DNA of 64,000 bases from Clostridia bacterium (GCA_017937655.1 JAGBDE010000037.1:47340-111339), one strand, 5' to 3'. Shown: positions 16,202-24,667, counted from the stretch's first letter. Notes: generated by a model from the letters alone, not told the origin. A program made the numbers and translations.

Positions 16202-16588
16202 CTACTTCCTCCCGGCGGTGCTGGTCTTTTTGGTGCTCTTGGCCTTGGGCTTCTCTTCGGCCTCGGGCTGGGTCACCACGGCAGCCATCACGTCAATTTC
16301 AGGCGCAGGCTCCTCATCCATGGCTTCCTCTTCCCCGGCTTCATCGTCCTCGTCGGCAGGGTCTTCCTCCGCAGAGGATTCCTCTTCTTCAAGGCCGTCC
16401 GGAGTCACCTTCGCTTCCTGCTGAGGCTTTTCTTCTTCCGGTTCTTCCTCTGCCTTGCCCATCTTCACCACGGCTTTCAGCTTCATCAAACGATCGATGG
16501 TCTTCTTGTCCATCTTCTCGTCAATCACCTCACCGGGGGTGTACAGTTTCCTGCCAATGGTAACATAGTGCTTTGCCACGTATGCCAT
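16202..16588 (-). CDS. Head-region protein with long acidic linker
   Basis: 128 residues from ATG 16588 (GGAGG upstream). The N-terminal ~50 residues (KHYVTIGRKLYTPGEVIDEKMDKKTIDRLMKLKAVVKMG) resemble small phage neck proteins with a Gly-Glu-Val turn. About 55 residues of Glu/Asp-rich low-complexity sequence and a Lys-rich end follow. It lies directly downstream of the capsid gene. The role is unknown; head completion is inferred. Confidence 0.5.
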   Translation of the reverse strand: MAYVAKHYVTIGRKLYTPGEVIDEKMDKKTIDRLMKLKAVVKMGKAEEEPEEEKPQQEAKVTPDGLEEEESSAEEDPADEDDEAGEEEAMDEEPAPEIDVMAAVVTQPEAEEKPKAKSTKKTSTAGRK

Positions 16589-16601
16589 ATCGTTTTCCTC
16601 C

Positions 16602-17645
16602 TTACAGCACCTGAGCTCTGCACCAGCCGTCCACGTTGAAGGGTACAATGGTGGGGCAGCTGGTCAGGCGGTTCTTAATGGCGCTTCCGCTGATGCTGCC
16701 GTAGCGCAGGGGCACTTCCCGCTTGATATAGGTGCGCCACTCTTCGGTATCGCCCTTTCTCTCCACCTGATTCACCGGGCCGTGGTACATCCGCATGCAG
16801 CCCTTGCTTCCGGCAATCAGCATACCGCTGGGAATGCGGTCTTTCAGCTGGCCATCGTCATCCACATACTTGTCGCTGATGGAGTACATCTCGATGCCGT
16901 CGCTGTTCCAACCAAGGAAGCGCACACCCTGGCCCAGATACTTGGTCGCGATCTCGCCCATGCTGATGTTGCGGCCATCGTACAGCTTGTAGTACTTCTC
17001 GTCGGAGAGTACCACCTCTGCCACATCGGCAGCCATAATCATCTTGTCCACCACACCCAGACCTTCGTACACAATGTCCACAATACGCTTCATGTCATCG
17101 TTGATCTTTGCGCCGGTCTGGTTCCATGCAGTGGCAGGGATAAAACGCTGGGTGTGGTTGTAGTCGGCAATCAGGCGGGTGTCAACCTTAGCGCCCTCGT
17201 TGGTATACTCCACCACTTCCAGCATACCGGTGGTCAGCACCTTCTCGCCCATCCACTCTCTGCGCAGCTGGATCGCATCGCGCATTTCCATAAGGTCACG
17301 CGCCAGCGTATGCCGGGCCCGTTCCTGCGGGGTCATGCCACCAACCAGCTGTTCACCGAAAGCCCGGGTGGAAATCGTAGGTTCATCAATCACGCGCTCG
17401 GGGGCAATCTTGCAAAAGCCTACCTCGTGGGTCTCGTAGCCGCTGCGGCCCATCACCACGCCGCCTGCACCTTCATGCACAATGGGGGCCATGCGGCGGG
17501 CACCTTTGCGGTAGTCGTAAATGGCGCGGCTGTCTTCCACTTCGCCCATATCGGCGCAGAAGGCATCCAGCAGGAAACTGTTGGGCTTGGGCATCAGTTC
17601 AATAGCAGCCAGCTGTGCTCTGGTAGAATAAATATCAAAAGGCAT
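16602..17645 (-). CDS. Major capsid protein, lambda gpE type
   Basis: 347 residues. Family pattern of phage capsid E: PNSFLLDAFCADMGEVEDSRAIYDYRKGARRMAPIV, GGVVMGRSGYETHEVGFCKIAPERVI, ARDLMEMRDAIQLRREWMGEKVLTTG, and a C-terminal strand region. It has the HK97 fold by family knowledge. It follows the decoration protein gene, exactly the lambda order C-Nu3-D-E. Confidence 0.88.
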   Translation of the reverse strand: MPFDIYSTRAQLAAIELMPKPNSFLLDAFCADMGEVEDSRAIYDYRKGARRMAPIVHEGAGGVVMGRSGYETHEVGFCKIAPERVIDEPTISTRAFGEQLVGGMTPQERARHTLARDLMEMRDAIQLRREWMGEKVLTTGMLEVVEYTNEGAKVDTRLIADYNHTQRFIPATAWNQTGAKINDDMKRIVDIVYEGLGVVDKMIMAADVAEVVLSDEKYYKLYDGRNISMGEIATKYLGQGVRFLGWNSDGIEMYSISDKYVDDDGQLKDRIPSGMLIAGSKGCMRMYHGPVNQVERKGDTEEWRTYIKREVPLRYGSISGSAIKNRLTSCPTIVPFNVDGWCRAQVL

Positions 17646-17677
17646 ATCTCTTCTCCTCCTTCACTTTTTCATTGGTC

Positions 17678-18061
17678 TCAGGTGTTGCTTTCACCGGCCA
17701 TGGGGGCCAGCACAATGCCCTGCTGGCGCAGTACCAGCGCGGCAGCATCGCTCAGCTCCGCACCCGCCGCAAGGGTCACCTTGCCCTTTACCAGCTTACC
17801 ACTGCGGAAGGCAGTGGCAGCAACGGCAGTATCGCCATCGCCGGTGTCCACGGTCTCATCCAGCACCACAAGGTAGTTGGTGCCCACTGCCTGCGCGGCG
17901 GCAGCTGCGGCATACATGCCGCTTTCTTTGCGGTAGCATACGGTGCCGCGGTTCACGGTACCTGCGCCGGGTTCCATGGGCACGGCAATGCGCTCTGCTC
18001 CGTTGGGGTCGTAGAGCAGGTAGTCGGGTTCGTTCCGTCCAATCACTTCATACAGGCTCAT
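17678..18061 (-). CDS. Head decoration protein, lambda gpD type
   Basis: 127 residues; Ala/Gly-rich beta protein with VCYRKESGMYAAAAAAQAVGTNYLVVLDETVDTG and AATAFRSGKLVKGKV, the pattern of gpD-like trimers that lock the expanded capsid. Position between protease/scaffold and capsid genes agrees. Confidence 0.8.
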   Translation of the reverse strand: MSLYEVIGRNEPDYLLYDPNGAERIAVPMEPGAGTVNRGTVCYRKESGMYAAAAAAQAVGTNYLVVLDETVDTGDGDTAVAATAFRSGKLVKGKVTLAAGAELSDAAALVLRQQGIVLAPMAGESNT

Positions 18062-18079
18062 GTTCCTCTCTCCTTTCTC

Positions 18080-18475
18080 TTACATCATGCCGCCCAGCTT
18101 AAGTGCACCGAGGTTAGCGGCAAGCTGCGCCACGGCCTTGGCATTGGCTTCAATGGCGTTCTTTTCACTTTCGCCGTCCATGTCCTTGGGTTCGCCAGCC
18201 TCAACCTTTGCGGCGGGGGCGGTCTCCTGCTGGCGCTCCTTAAGGTATTCAGCGCCCTTCTGCCGCTGCATCTTCACCACTGCCTTGTGGTAGTCCATGG
18301 CGCTGGTACCATCGGCTTTTGCCTTCTGGGCCATCTCTTCATAGCCGGGAGGGGTCATGTCATCAATGTCCTGAATCCTCTCTCGCTCCGCGGCTGCTCC
18401 CGCCTGCATAATCTGGCTGTGCAGCTCGGGGTTTTCCGCCATCACCATCTCGGGGGTCGCGTTCTTAATTTCCAT
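18080..18475 (-). CDS. Nested scaffold protein (Nu3-like) inside the protease gene
   Basis: An in-frame ATG at 18475 has AAGGAGGAG 9 bases upstream, as strong as any ribosome binding site in the operon. From there 131 residues are read: MEIKNATPEMV, AERERIQDIDDMTPPGYEEMAQKAKADG, KVEAGEPKDMDGESEKN. This repeats the lambda C/Nu3 arrangement, where the scaffold is the C-terminal part of the protease expressed on its own. The internal start is inferred from sequence only. Confidence 0.65.
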   Translation of the reverse strand: MEIKNATPEMVMAENPELHSQIMQAGAAAERERIQDIDDMTPPGYEEMAQKAKADGTSAMDYHKAVVKMQRQKGAEYLKERQQETAPAAKVEAGEPKDMDGESEKNAIEANAKAVAQLAANLGALKLGGMM

Positions 18476-19210
18476 ACCGTTCTTCTCCTCCTTGTCTTCG
18501 GTTTCTTTATTTTCAGTCGCACCTTCCGGCGCGGGGCTGACTTCTTCCACCGCCATGTTCCGGGGCATATTTCTGTACATCCGGCGCATGGTGTCCATCA
18601 TGTGGGCAGAGGCAGCAGGGCTCTCCGCCCCTTCCAGCACTTCATCCACAAAGCCCAGCTCTTTGGCAGTCTCACAGTTCATCCACGTTTCCTCGTCCAT
18701 CATCGCGCGGATCTGCTCTGCATCCAGGCCGCAGCGCTTTTCATAAATGGAGGCAAAGTCCTTCTCCAAGGTTCTCAGCGTCACGGCGTAGCTTTCCATG
18801 TCCTTGGCATTGCCCCAGATAATCCCGCTGGGGTTGTGAATCATGTACTCGCTGCCCTCGCTCATGGTCACCCGGGTTCCGGGCACGCAGCACAGAAGGG
18901 TTGCCGCGCTGGCGCACAGCCCTTCAATCTGCACATCCACCTCCATGCCGCAGTTCATCAGCATGGTTCGCATGGCCACGGCCTGGTACACCTCGCCGCC
19001 GCCGCTGTTAATGCGCACCGTCAGGCTCTTTGCGCCCTTCCCCTTGGCTTCTTTCAGCAGCTTGTCAAAGTCGTTTGCGCTCACATCGCTGCTTACCCAC
19101 TTCCAGCCGTCGCTGCAGATCTCGCCGTAAACCATGATCTCGGCATGGTCTTGCTTCTCCGCCTCCATCCGCAGCTCATACCGCATCCGGATTCCTTCAT
19201 TCCTCGGCAT
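18080..19210 (-). CDS. Head maturation protease, ClpP type, with C-terminal scaffold part
   Basis: 376 residues. The N-terminal ~210 residues form a ClpP-like serine protease: VRINSGGGEVYQAVAM, the nucleophile Ser in LCASAATLLCCVPG, and MIHNPSGIIWG. A low-complexity Glu/Lys linker follows, then a helical C-terminal part (MEIKNATPEMVMAENPELHSQIMQAG ... KAVAQLAANLGALKLGG) that looks like a scaffold. The start overlaps the portal gene by 14 bases, with GGAGGG upstream. The enzyme should cut scaffold and possibly portal inside the prohead, as lambda C does. Confidence 0.85.
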   Translation of the reverse strand: MPRNEGIRMRYELRMEAEKQDHAEIMVYGEICSDGWKWVSSDVSANDFDKLLKEAKGKGAKSLTVRINSGGGEVYQAVAMRTMLMNCGMEVDVQIEGLCASAATLLCCVPGTRVTMSEGSEYMIHNPSGIIWGNAKDMESYAVTLRTLEKDFASIYEKRCGLDAEQIRAMMDEETWMNCETAKELGFVDEVLEGAESPAASAHMMDTMRRMYRNMPRNMAVEEVSPAPEGATENKETEDKEEKNGMEIKNATPEMVMAENPELHSQIMQAGAAAERERIQDIDDMTPPGYEEMAQKAKADGTSAMDYHKAVVKMQRQKGAEYLKERQQETAPAAKVEAGEPKDMDGESEKNAIEANAKAVAQLAANLGALKLGGMM

Positions 19211-20795
19211 TTTCCGTTCCCTCCATGTCCTTCTTTGCCGCCAGTTCTTTCTTCCTTTGGCGAATGTTGCTCAGCCAGTTGGCTCCGTTGTATTCGCTGG
19301 CTTCCTGTTCTTCTGTCGATATGTTCAGGTTGATACGTTCAGCAGCAGCTTTCACTTCTTTCAGCGGGTCTACGTGGCCCATGCTTGCGCCCATCCACAT
19401 GCAGCCGCACCAAGCCTGGCGCACAGCAGGATCCTCAAAGAATCCCGGAGCATCAACGCGCCCCATGGCCACCGCCTCCGCCAGCCATTCCTCGTATACC
19501 GGCTGACAGAACTGGTTGATAAACTCGGTTCTTTCCACCCGCACTTCGCGCCAGAAGTCAAGCAGAGCACCGCGGGCAGCTGTGTAGTTGCTCTCGTATT
19601 TTTTGATGAGCACCTCTTTGGGAATGCCCATCCCCGCGCCGATCACGGTAAACAGCGTGCTCACAAAGCCCTCGAAGGCGCTGTTGTTGCGAATGGGGTT
19701 TATCTCCTGTACCTTTTCGCCGGGATTCAGGCTGTACACCGCGCCAGGAGCAAGTTCCACCTGCATCTCGTCATCGGTCACCTTTTCATCCTCGTTCACG
19801 GCATCTTCCATTCCAATCATGCCGTTTTCACTTTCCCGGGTGATGAAGGCCGTCAGCATACTGCTCACCACGTTGGCAGCCAGTTCGCTGCTGATGTATC
19901 TGTCCAGCTGCTTAATCTGCTCAATCTGTGCCGCCACGAAGGGAATCCCTCTCTTCTGCTCGGGGCGTTCCAGGGTCATCAGGTGCAGCATATTGGGGCG
20001 GCCTGTCTCCTTGCCGTATGCATCAATAGCAACCCACGTGGTATCTGCGTTTTCCTCACTCAGCGGGTGATGGTTCGCCACATGGTAGCGGATCACCGCC
20101 CCTTCCCTGTCCGTTTCCACCCCATCCACAATCCTGCCGCCGCTTTCCGTCTCCATGCTCTCGCTCTCGCCCAGCTGCCCATCCGGGGTGCAGATGCGGT
20201 CGGCTTCCAGCAGTCTTATGGTGGTTTTGTAGGGAGTGCGCTTGTTGTCCTTCTGGCCAAACAGCACAAAAACGTCGCCGCTCACCAGCTTGCTCAGGAA
20301 GGCCAGCTTCTGCATCTCGTAAAAATTTTGCTGCCGCTCGGTGTCGCACATCACGTTTTCGGCCCAGAGCCGGAACTCCCGCAAGGTCTTTCTTTCCCAC
20401 TCGTCGCAGGCATCGTCGCTCATGCCCAGTACTTCGGCGTCAACCTTCGGTTTGGGCTGTATGCCCCAGCCCACTACGTTGGTAGTCATGGTAGAGGGGC
20501 CGCTCCTGGCAAGCCCGCCGCCCGCGTACAGGTCACGGGCGCGCTGCCGCAGTACCGCGCCTTGCAGGTCAATGTCCTCTTCCGCGCTGCCGCCGTCTAC
20601 CACCCAGCCCACAAGGCTGTTCAGCGTTCGGCTTGCACCGTGCTTGGCATAACCGCCGCTCATGGTCACCCGTGCTTTTTCCGCATCCTCCATGGCTTCT
20701 CGTTTCAGGCGCTCCTTGTACTTCTTCCTTCCCAGCTTCGGCGCAATGAAGAACAGCGCTCTTTCCCCAATCTTCGGTTCATTTCTCTTTCCCAT
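19197..20795 (-). CDS. Portal protein, lambda gpB type
   Basis: 532 residues. Lambda-family portal features: GGYAKHGASRTLNSLVGWVVDGGSAEEDIDLQGAVLRQRARDLYAGGGLARSG, VGWGIQPKP, SGDVFVLF, RIVDGVETDREGAVIRYHV, and IGMGIPKEVLIKKYESNYTAARGALLDFWREV. It forms the DNA entry ring at one capsid vertex. It precedes the protease gene with a 14-base overlap. Confidence 0.9.
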   Translation of the reverse strand: MGKRNEPKIGERALFFIAPKLGRKKYKERLKREAMEDAEKARVTMSGGYAKHGASRTLNSLVGWVVDGGSAEEDIDLQGAVLRQRARDLYAGGGLARSGPSTMTTNVVGWGIQPKPKVDAEVLGMSDDACDEWERKTLREFRLWAENVMCDTERQQNFYEMQKLAFLSKLVSGDVFVLFGQKDNKRTPYKTTIRLLEADRICTPDGQLGESESMETESGGRIVDGVETDREGAVIRYHVANHHPLSEENADTTWVAIDAYGKETGRPNMLHLMTLERPEQKRGIPFVAAQIEQIKQLDRYISSELAANVVSSMLTAFITRESENGMIGMEDAVNEDEKVTDDEMQVELAPGAVYSLNPGEKVQEINPIRNNSAFEGFVSTLFTVIGAGMGIPKEVLIKKYESNYTAARGALLDFWREVRVERTEFINQFCQPVYEEWLAEAVAMGRVDAPGFFEDPAVRQAWCGCMWMGASMGHVDPLKEVKAAAERINLNISTEEQEASEYNGANWLSNIRQRKKELAAKKDMEGTENAEE

Positions 20796-20807
20796 GCTGT
20801 TCCTCCC

Positions 20808-21044
20808 TTACAGGTCACGGGGCACAACCCGCTGCACCCGCTTTGTACGAATGGTGCCGCTCAGCTGCCCTACGATGGTTGCATATTTGTCTATCTGCCT
20901 GTCCACCTCATCAAGGTCAAAGGCAGTGAACTCCCGCGTACCAATCCGGTAGCTCTTCGCAGTACCGGAGGCAAGCGCTTTCTTGCACTTTTTCCAAAGT
21001 TCCAAGTACTCTCTGGCTTCTTCCAGCGTGTATGCACTCGTCAT
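20808..21044 (-). CDS. Small head protein, gpW/DUF6148-like
   Basis: 78 residues from ATG 21044 (GGAG 8 bases upstream). Helical: LEEAREYLELWKKCKKALASG, YRIGTREFTAFDLDEVDRQIDKYATIVGQL, the pattern of DUF6148 proteins in the slot of lambda gpW between terminase and portal. The expected role is head-tail joining. Confidence 0.7.
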   Translation of the reverse strand: MTSAYTLEEAREYLELWKKCKKALASGTAKSYRIGTREFTAFDLDEVDRQIDKYATIVGQLSGTIRTKRVQRVVPRDL

Positions 21045-21056
21045 ATTCCTCACTCC

Positions 21057-22916
21057 TTATACCTTCACACCGCTGCTGATCACACGGCGCTGCTTCTTTT
21101 TCGGGGCATCTGCTTTCAGCTTCGGCTCCTGCTTTTCGCCTCTCAGGGTCTTTTCCAATTTGTCAAAGTCCCAATGGAAGTAGCGGAACACTGCTCGGTT
21201 ATAGTTCCGAAGGTCAAGCGGCTCGTTTCTCTCGTGGATCTTCTCCCACGTTGGCACACTCTTTCCTCCCCGGCGGTGCAGCACCAACCGCTCAGAGCAG
21301 AGTCCTTTGAAATACTCCTTGTCGTATCCCGCACGGTAGTCCATGGGAAAGTGCATATACTTGGGCCCCGGCTTGTCCACCGTCATGGCATACATAATGC
21401 CTTCCTTGCCGCTGTCAACGCCTATCATGAAGCGTGTAGCCTCGTTTTTACCGCCGCCCTTCATCAGGCGCACATAGGGCTTGTCAGTTCCGGCTTCACC
21501 CTTTATGGCAAATACAAGGCGGTTTTGCCGCCTTGCACATTCCCGGTATACCTCCTGCGTAAAGTGGCCGCCGCTGTCCACAAAGGTAGCAATGATGCGC
21601 ATCTTCATACCATTTTTCATCTTCCACTCTCTGTCCAGCAGCGCGTCCACCTCTTCCCAAACCGCTTCGCTGTCGGGCCGCCCGGGGATGATTCCCTTGC
21701 TTATCCCCCAGCTTTCCTCTTCACGGTTCCAACCCACCACCTCATACTCAAGGCGGTTGTCCTGGGTGTCTATTCCCATGGTTAAAACCAGTACCCCCGT
21801 TGGGATCTCTGCATTGTAATGCTCCCTGCGGTCGTACAGTTTTTCAGGCATGCCGCTCACATCCCGCATTTCCCAGCACTCGCCCAACACAGTGTTGTGC
21901 CACACTTTCAACTTTTCGGGATCGTCCTTCGCCTGCAAAAATTCCAGGCAAATCTTTCGCCAGCTGGCCCATGGACTCATAAAGGCATTCAAACAAAAAG
22001 AGCGCACGCCATTCTCAAGCGCCCGCTCATTTTTCACCACCCATTTCGCTGGCTGGCGTTTCATATCGTGTTCCCCGGTTTCCAGCCCGCAGCTGGGGCA
22101 TTTCCACCGCACATTGCTTACAAGGTAGTTTGTTTCCCCGTTTTCGTCCTTGTAGCTTTCATGGTCAAACTTCACATCGTCAAACCGTATGAAGTTGAAC
22201 TCGTGACAGTGAGGGCACTCGGTATGCCACTCCTCCTGCGTTCCCCGCATGTATGCCTTCTCTATTTTGCTCGTCCCCTTGTTGGTCGGTGTGCTGGTTT
22301 TTACAATCTTGCGGTTGTGCTGAAAGGTTTCTGTTCGTCTCTCTGCCAACCCTATGGGGTCGCCTTCCGTTCCGGCGCTGTCGGGAAATCGGTCTATCTC
22401 GTCCATGAAAATGTATCTTACCGGCTTGGATGCAAGATCGCTGGGACTGTTTGCACCAATGATGGCAAGGCTACCGCCGGGAAAAGTCTTCATGCCGATA
22501 GTGTTCCGGCTGTCTCTTCCCGTTGCCCTGAACATCTTCCTTTTCAGCACCGGGCAGTGCTCTATCATGGGGGCTATTCGCCTGGTAGAGTAGTCCTCCG
22601 CCACGGCCTCCGTAGGCTGTATGTACAGCATCGGGCCCGGATCCAGATCTATTGCTCTGCCCATCATGTTCAGCTCTATTTCGCTTTTGCCCACCTGAGC
22701 GCTGGCTTTAATCACTATTTCCTGCACGCCCGGGTCGGTGAAGGCGTCCATAATCTCCCGCTGGTATGGGGCTCTGTCCGTCTTCCACGGGCCCGGTTCG
22801 CTGCTGCTTTCGCTCACCAGCACACGGTTCTCATCCGCCCATTCAGAAACTGTCTGAGTCTTGGGCGGTCTGAACATTTCCAGTGTAAACCGGTATAGCT
22901 CCTCAAGGATCATCAC
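21057..22916 (-). CDS. Terminase large subunit, lambda gpA family
   Basis: 619 residues. EWADENRVLVSESSSEPGPW and YQREIMDAFTDPGVQEIVIKASAQVGKSE (ATPase P-loop region, SAQVGKS) lead, then the Walker B-like YIFMDEIDRFP. A zinc-binding CPHCHEF...CPSCG follows. The nuclease part has MGIDTQDNRLEYEVVGW with the metal-binding Asp. It packages phage DNA and cuts cos ends, by homology with lambda. The start overlaps the small subunit stop by 4 bases. Confidence 0.92.
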   Translation of the reverse strand: MMILEELYRFTLEMFRPPKTQTVSEWADENRVLVSESSSEPGPWKTDRAPYQREIMDAFTDPGVQEIVIKASAQVGKSEIELNMMGRAIDLDPGPMLYIQPTEAVAEDYSTRRIAPMIEHCPVLKRKMFRATGRDSRNTIGMKTFPGGSLAIIGANSPSDLASKPVRYIFMDEIDRFPDSAGTEGDPIGLAERRTETFQHNRKIVKTSTPTNKGTSKIEKAYMRGTQEEWHTECPHCHEFNFIRFDDVKFDHESYKDENGETNYLVSNVRWKCPSCGLETGEHDMKRQPAKWVVKNERALENGVRSFCLNAFMSPWASWRKICLEFLQAKDDPEKLKVWHNTVLGECWEMRDVSGMPEKLYDRREHYNAEIPTGVLVLTMGIDTQDNRLEYEVVGWNREEESWGISKGIIPGRPDSEAVWEEVDALLDREWKMKNGMKMRIIATFVDSGGHFTQEVYRECARRQNRLVFAIKGEAGTDKPYVRLMKGGGKNEATRFMIGVDSGKEGIMYAMTVDKPGPKYMHFPMDYRAGYDKEYFKGLCSERLVLHRRGGKSVPTWEKIHERNEPLDLRNYNRAVFRYFHWDFDKLEKTLRGEKQEPKLKADAPKKKQRRVISSGVKV

Positions 22917-23428
22917 TCGTCCTCCTCAGCCTCATCCTCCACATCTTCTTCTGCCGCATATACCGGCAACGGGGTATCAGCTATAATGGCGAGCACAGCC
23001 CGCATTTCCTCATCGATAATCGTCCGGATCTTCTCCACACTTCCCATCATCGTCACCTGCGGGGCAATTTTGCTGGGAAGACGGATCATGTTCTGCATCA
23101 CCGCATTGGCTATGTCGCCCCACAGCTTTTTCACGTCCGTAACGTCCACCAGCCGCCCTTCAAGCCGCGCCACTTCCAGCTCAGTCTTCCGGGTCTTTAC
23201 CATCTCGTGTATGGTCTTTGCTTCTTCAAGGGTTTTGTCATCCTCGGTGTTCTTTTCCAGGTTGTACTTCACCCATCGTTGCACAAAAACAGCGAGGTCG
23301 CATTTGCCTCCCTCGCCTTTTACAAACAGCTTGCCATCCTCCGGCAGGCTCATATCAATATCATGCAGTCTGCGGTAGGTGTACCCTGCTACCGTCGCCA
23401 GTTCTTTTTTTGTCAACTCAATTCCCAT
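22913..23428 (-). CDS. Terminase small subunit, Nu1-like
   Basis: 171 residues. The N-terminal winged-helix (ELTKKELATVAGYTYRRLHDIDMSLPEDGKLFV) is the Nu1 DNA-binding type. A helical region (EEAKTIHEMVKTRKTELEVARLEGRLVDVTDVKKLWGDIANAVMQNM) and an acidic tail that would bind the large subunit follow. It recognises the packaging site, which is probably nearby but not identified. Confidence 0.8.
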   Translation of the reverse strand: MGIELTKKELATVAGYTYRRLHDIDMSLPEDGKLFVKGEGGKCDLAVFVQRWVKYNLEKNTEDDKTLEEAKTIHEMVKTRKTELEVARLEGRLVDVTDVKKLWGDIANAVMQNMIRLPSKIAPQVTMMGSVEKIRTIIDEEMRAVLAIIADTPLPVYAAEEDVEDEAEEDE

Positions 23429-23434
23429 ATGCGC

Positions 23435-24052
23435 TTACCTGCACTTGCCAATCATTTGGGCGTGCTCATGTTCAAGTCGCTTCATCAGGAAGCTTTGAAT
23501 GTTTTCCTGCACAGCATCCTGTGCACGGTTCATGGGCATCTGGGGTACAGCAATACCCACAACCTTCGCAATGGGCAATCTTGCCTTACCCTTTCGGGTA
23601 AACGTCACGCCGCCCAGTTTGGAGCCATAGTTTCGGAAAGGAGGATTGCCGCCCTGATGACTCATCACGGAAGGTAGCGTGCTTGGATTGCCTTTTACAA
23701 TTTTACCCACAACCTTATACCTTCCGCTGCGCAGGCTACGCCAACCACGCCTGCCTCCCTTAGCTTTGAAGAAACCGCCAATAGTTCCCTTTTCACCGCG
23801 AATCGGAATCTTGCAGCTGGGGCCGCTCGCTCCACCGCCCATGGAGACTTTACCATTGCCAATGTGCTTTCCAACCACAGCTGGCGTGACCATGTATTCC
23901 TTTGGAATTTCCTGCTTCAAAATGGTTTTTGTCTTGCTGGCCGCGCGGGAAAAAGCACGATAGACTAATTGGTTCAGTTCTCGCTCGGTGTGTACCTTTT
24001 GAAGCGCTTCAATTTTCTTCGTCGCATCGCTGATGTCAATATTTATTTCCAT
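23435..24052 (-). CDS. Minor tail protein Z-like
   Basis: About 205 residues. The N-terminal helical stretch (ATKKIEALQKVHTERELNQLVYRAFSRAASKTKTILKQEI) and the later VGIAVPQMPMNRAQDAVQENIQSFLMKRLEHE fit the lambda gpZ/minor tail Z family. The start is uncertain (TTG 24067, GTG 24058 or ATG 24052; ribosome binding site GGGGG is best placed for the GTG). In lambda Z lies after the portal and capsid genes; here it lies before the terminase. Confidence 0.6.
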   Translation of the reverse strand: MEINIDISDATKKIEALQKVHTERELNQLVYRAFSRAASKTKTILKQEIPKEYMVTPAVVGKHIGNGKVSMGGGASGPSCKIPIRGEKGTIGGFFKAKGGRRGWRSLRSGRYKVVGKIVKGNPSTLPSVMSHQGGNPPFRNYGSKLGGVTFTRKGKARLPIAKVVGIAVPQMPMNRAQDAVQENIQSFLMKRLEHEHAQMIGKCR

Positions 24053-24081
24053 TTTCACCGCATCCAATCCCCCTTCCGCAA

Positions 24082-24115
24082 AACAAAAAGTGAGTAACGT
24101 TTCCGTTACCCACTT
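24082..24115 (-). terminator. Terminator between early and late regions
   Basis: Read leftward: 12-bp stem AAGTGGGTAACG/CGTTACTCACTT (one G-U pair) around GAAA, then TTTGTTTTG. It separates the late regulator gene from the late genes, so late transcription needs a new promoter or antitermination. Confidence 0.7.
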
Positions 24116-24119
24116 CTTC

Positions 24120-24155
24120 TGATGTTATCACACTACCACATCGGGTATGTTTTTT
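24120..24155 (-). promoter_or_regulatory. Candidate late-gene control region
   Basis: Leftward TTGAAA, 17 bases, then an imperfect extended -10 (TGG TAGTGT) lies between the regulator stop (24175) and the terminator. The weak -10 is what one expects of an activator-dependent promoter. Weak evidence; position is the main support. Confidence 0.3.
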
Positions 24156-24174
24156 CAACACATTTTCAAAATTT

Positions 24175-24633
24175 TTATTCTTCCACCACCTCAAACCGTT
24201 CTCTCCACACAACTTTCGCCATGCTTTCAGCATTCTCTATCGCAGACTTTGCTCTTTCAAACGTGTACCTTGTCATGTTCAGTTCCCTCTGCACCGTGGC
24301 TTGGGGCACACTATCCACATACATCATCACCACAAAGGTTTTCATCGTCGGGCTTTCAATGCCGTTCAGAATCTTCTCCACGTGTTTTAATTCCTGTAGG
24401 TACAAATTGATCTGGGTTTTCAACCGTTCATTTTTTTCTCCCAGCTCCACAACCAGGCTGTCAAACCCGGCAGCTACTCCTCCTCTGGGCATCCCTGTAA
24501 TCTGCCTTGTAATGTGGTGCATCCTGTCCGAAAGCCATTCGCTATCTTCCTCTGCTTTGCATATGTCCGCCATCCGGCACATCACTCTCCCCAGCAGAGG
24601 AATATCTCTGTTTTTCACTTTTCGTCCTTCCAT
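24175..24633 (-). CDS. ArpU/RinA-like late transcription regulator
   Basis: 152 residues. A helical N-terminal half (LKTQINLYLQELKHVEKILNGI) and a C-terminal helix-turn-helix of sigma region 4 type (VMMYVDSVPQATVQRELNMTRYTFERAKSAIE). Proteins of this class switch on late genes in Gram-positive phages and lie just before the terminase genes, as here. Its ATG has no clear ribosome binding site; instead the palindrome at 24640-24662 lies immediately upstream, so its translation may be structure-controlled. Confidence 0.72.
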   Translation of the reverse strand: MEGRKVKNRDIPLLGRVMCRMADICKAEEDSEWLSDRMHHITRQITGMPRGGVAAGFDSLVVELGEKNERLKTQINLYLQELKHVEKILNGIESPTMKTFVVMMYVDSVPQATVQRELNMTRYTFERAKSAIENAESMAKVVWRERFEVVEE

Positions 24634-24639
24634 CTTATC

Positions 24640-24667
24640 AAAAGCGAAATCATTTCGCTTTTTCCCC
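24640..24667. repeat. Dispersed palindrome, copy 2
   Basis: AAAAGCGAAA/TTTCGCTTTT around TCA, then TCCCC: the same 23-bp core as 12852-12882. It lies 7 bases upstream of the late regulator start codon and can fold on the mRNA. Confidence 0.6.

Noticed and set aside
19134..21785. 883-codon rightward open frame
   Set aside because: Antisense to portal and terminase genes, no motif, no ribosome binding site.
24036..24233. 65-codon leftward ORF across the early/late gap
   Set aside because: It overlaps the end of the regulator gene, spans the intrinsic terminator and has no ribosome binding site.
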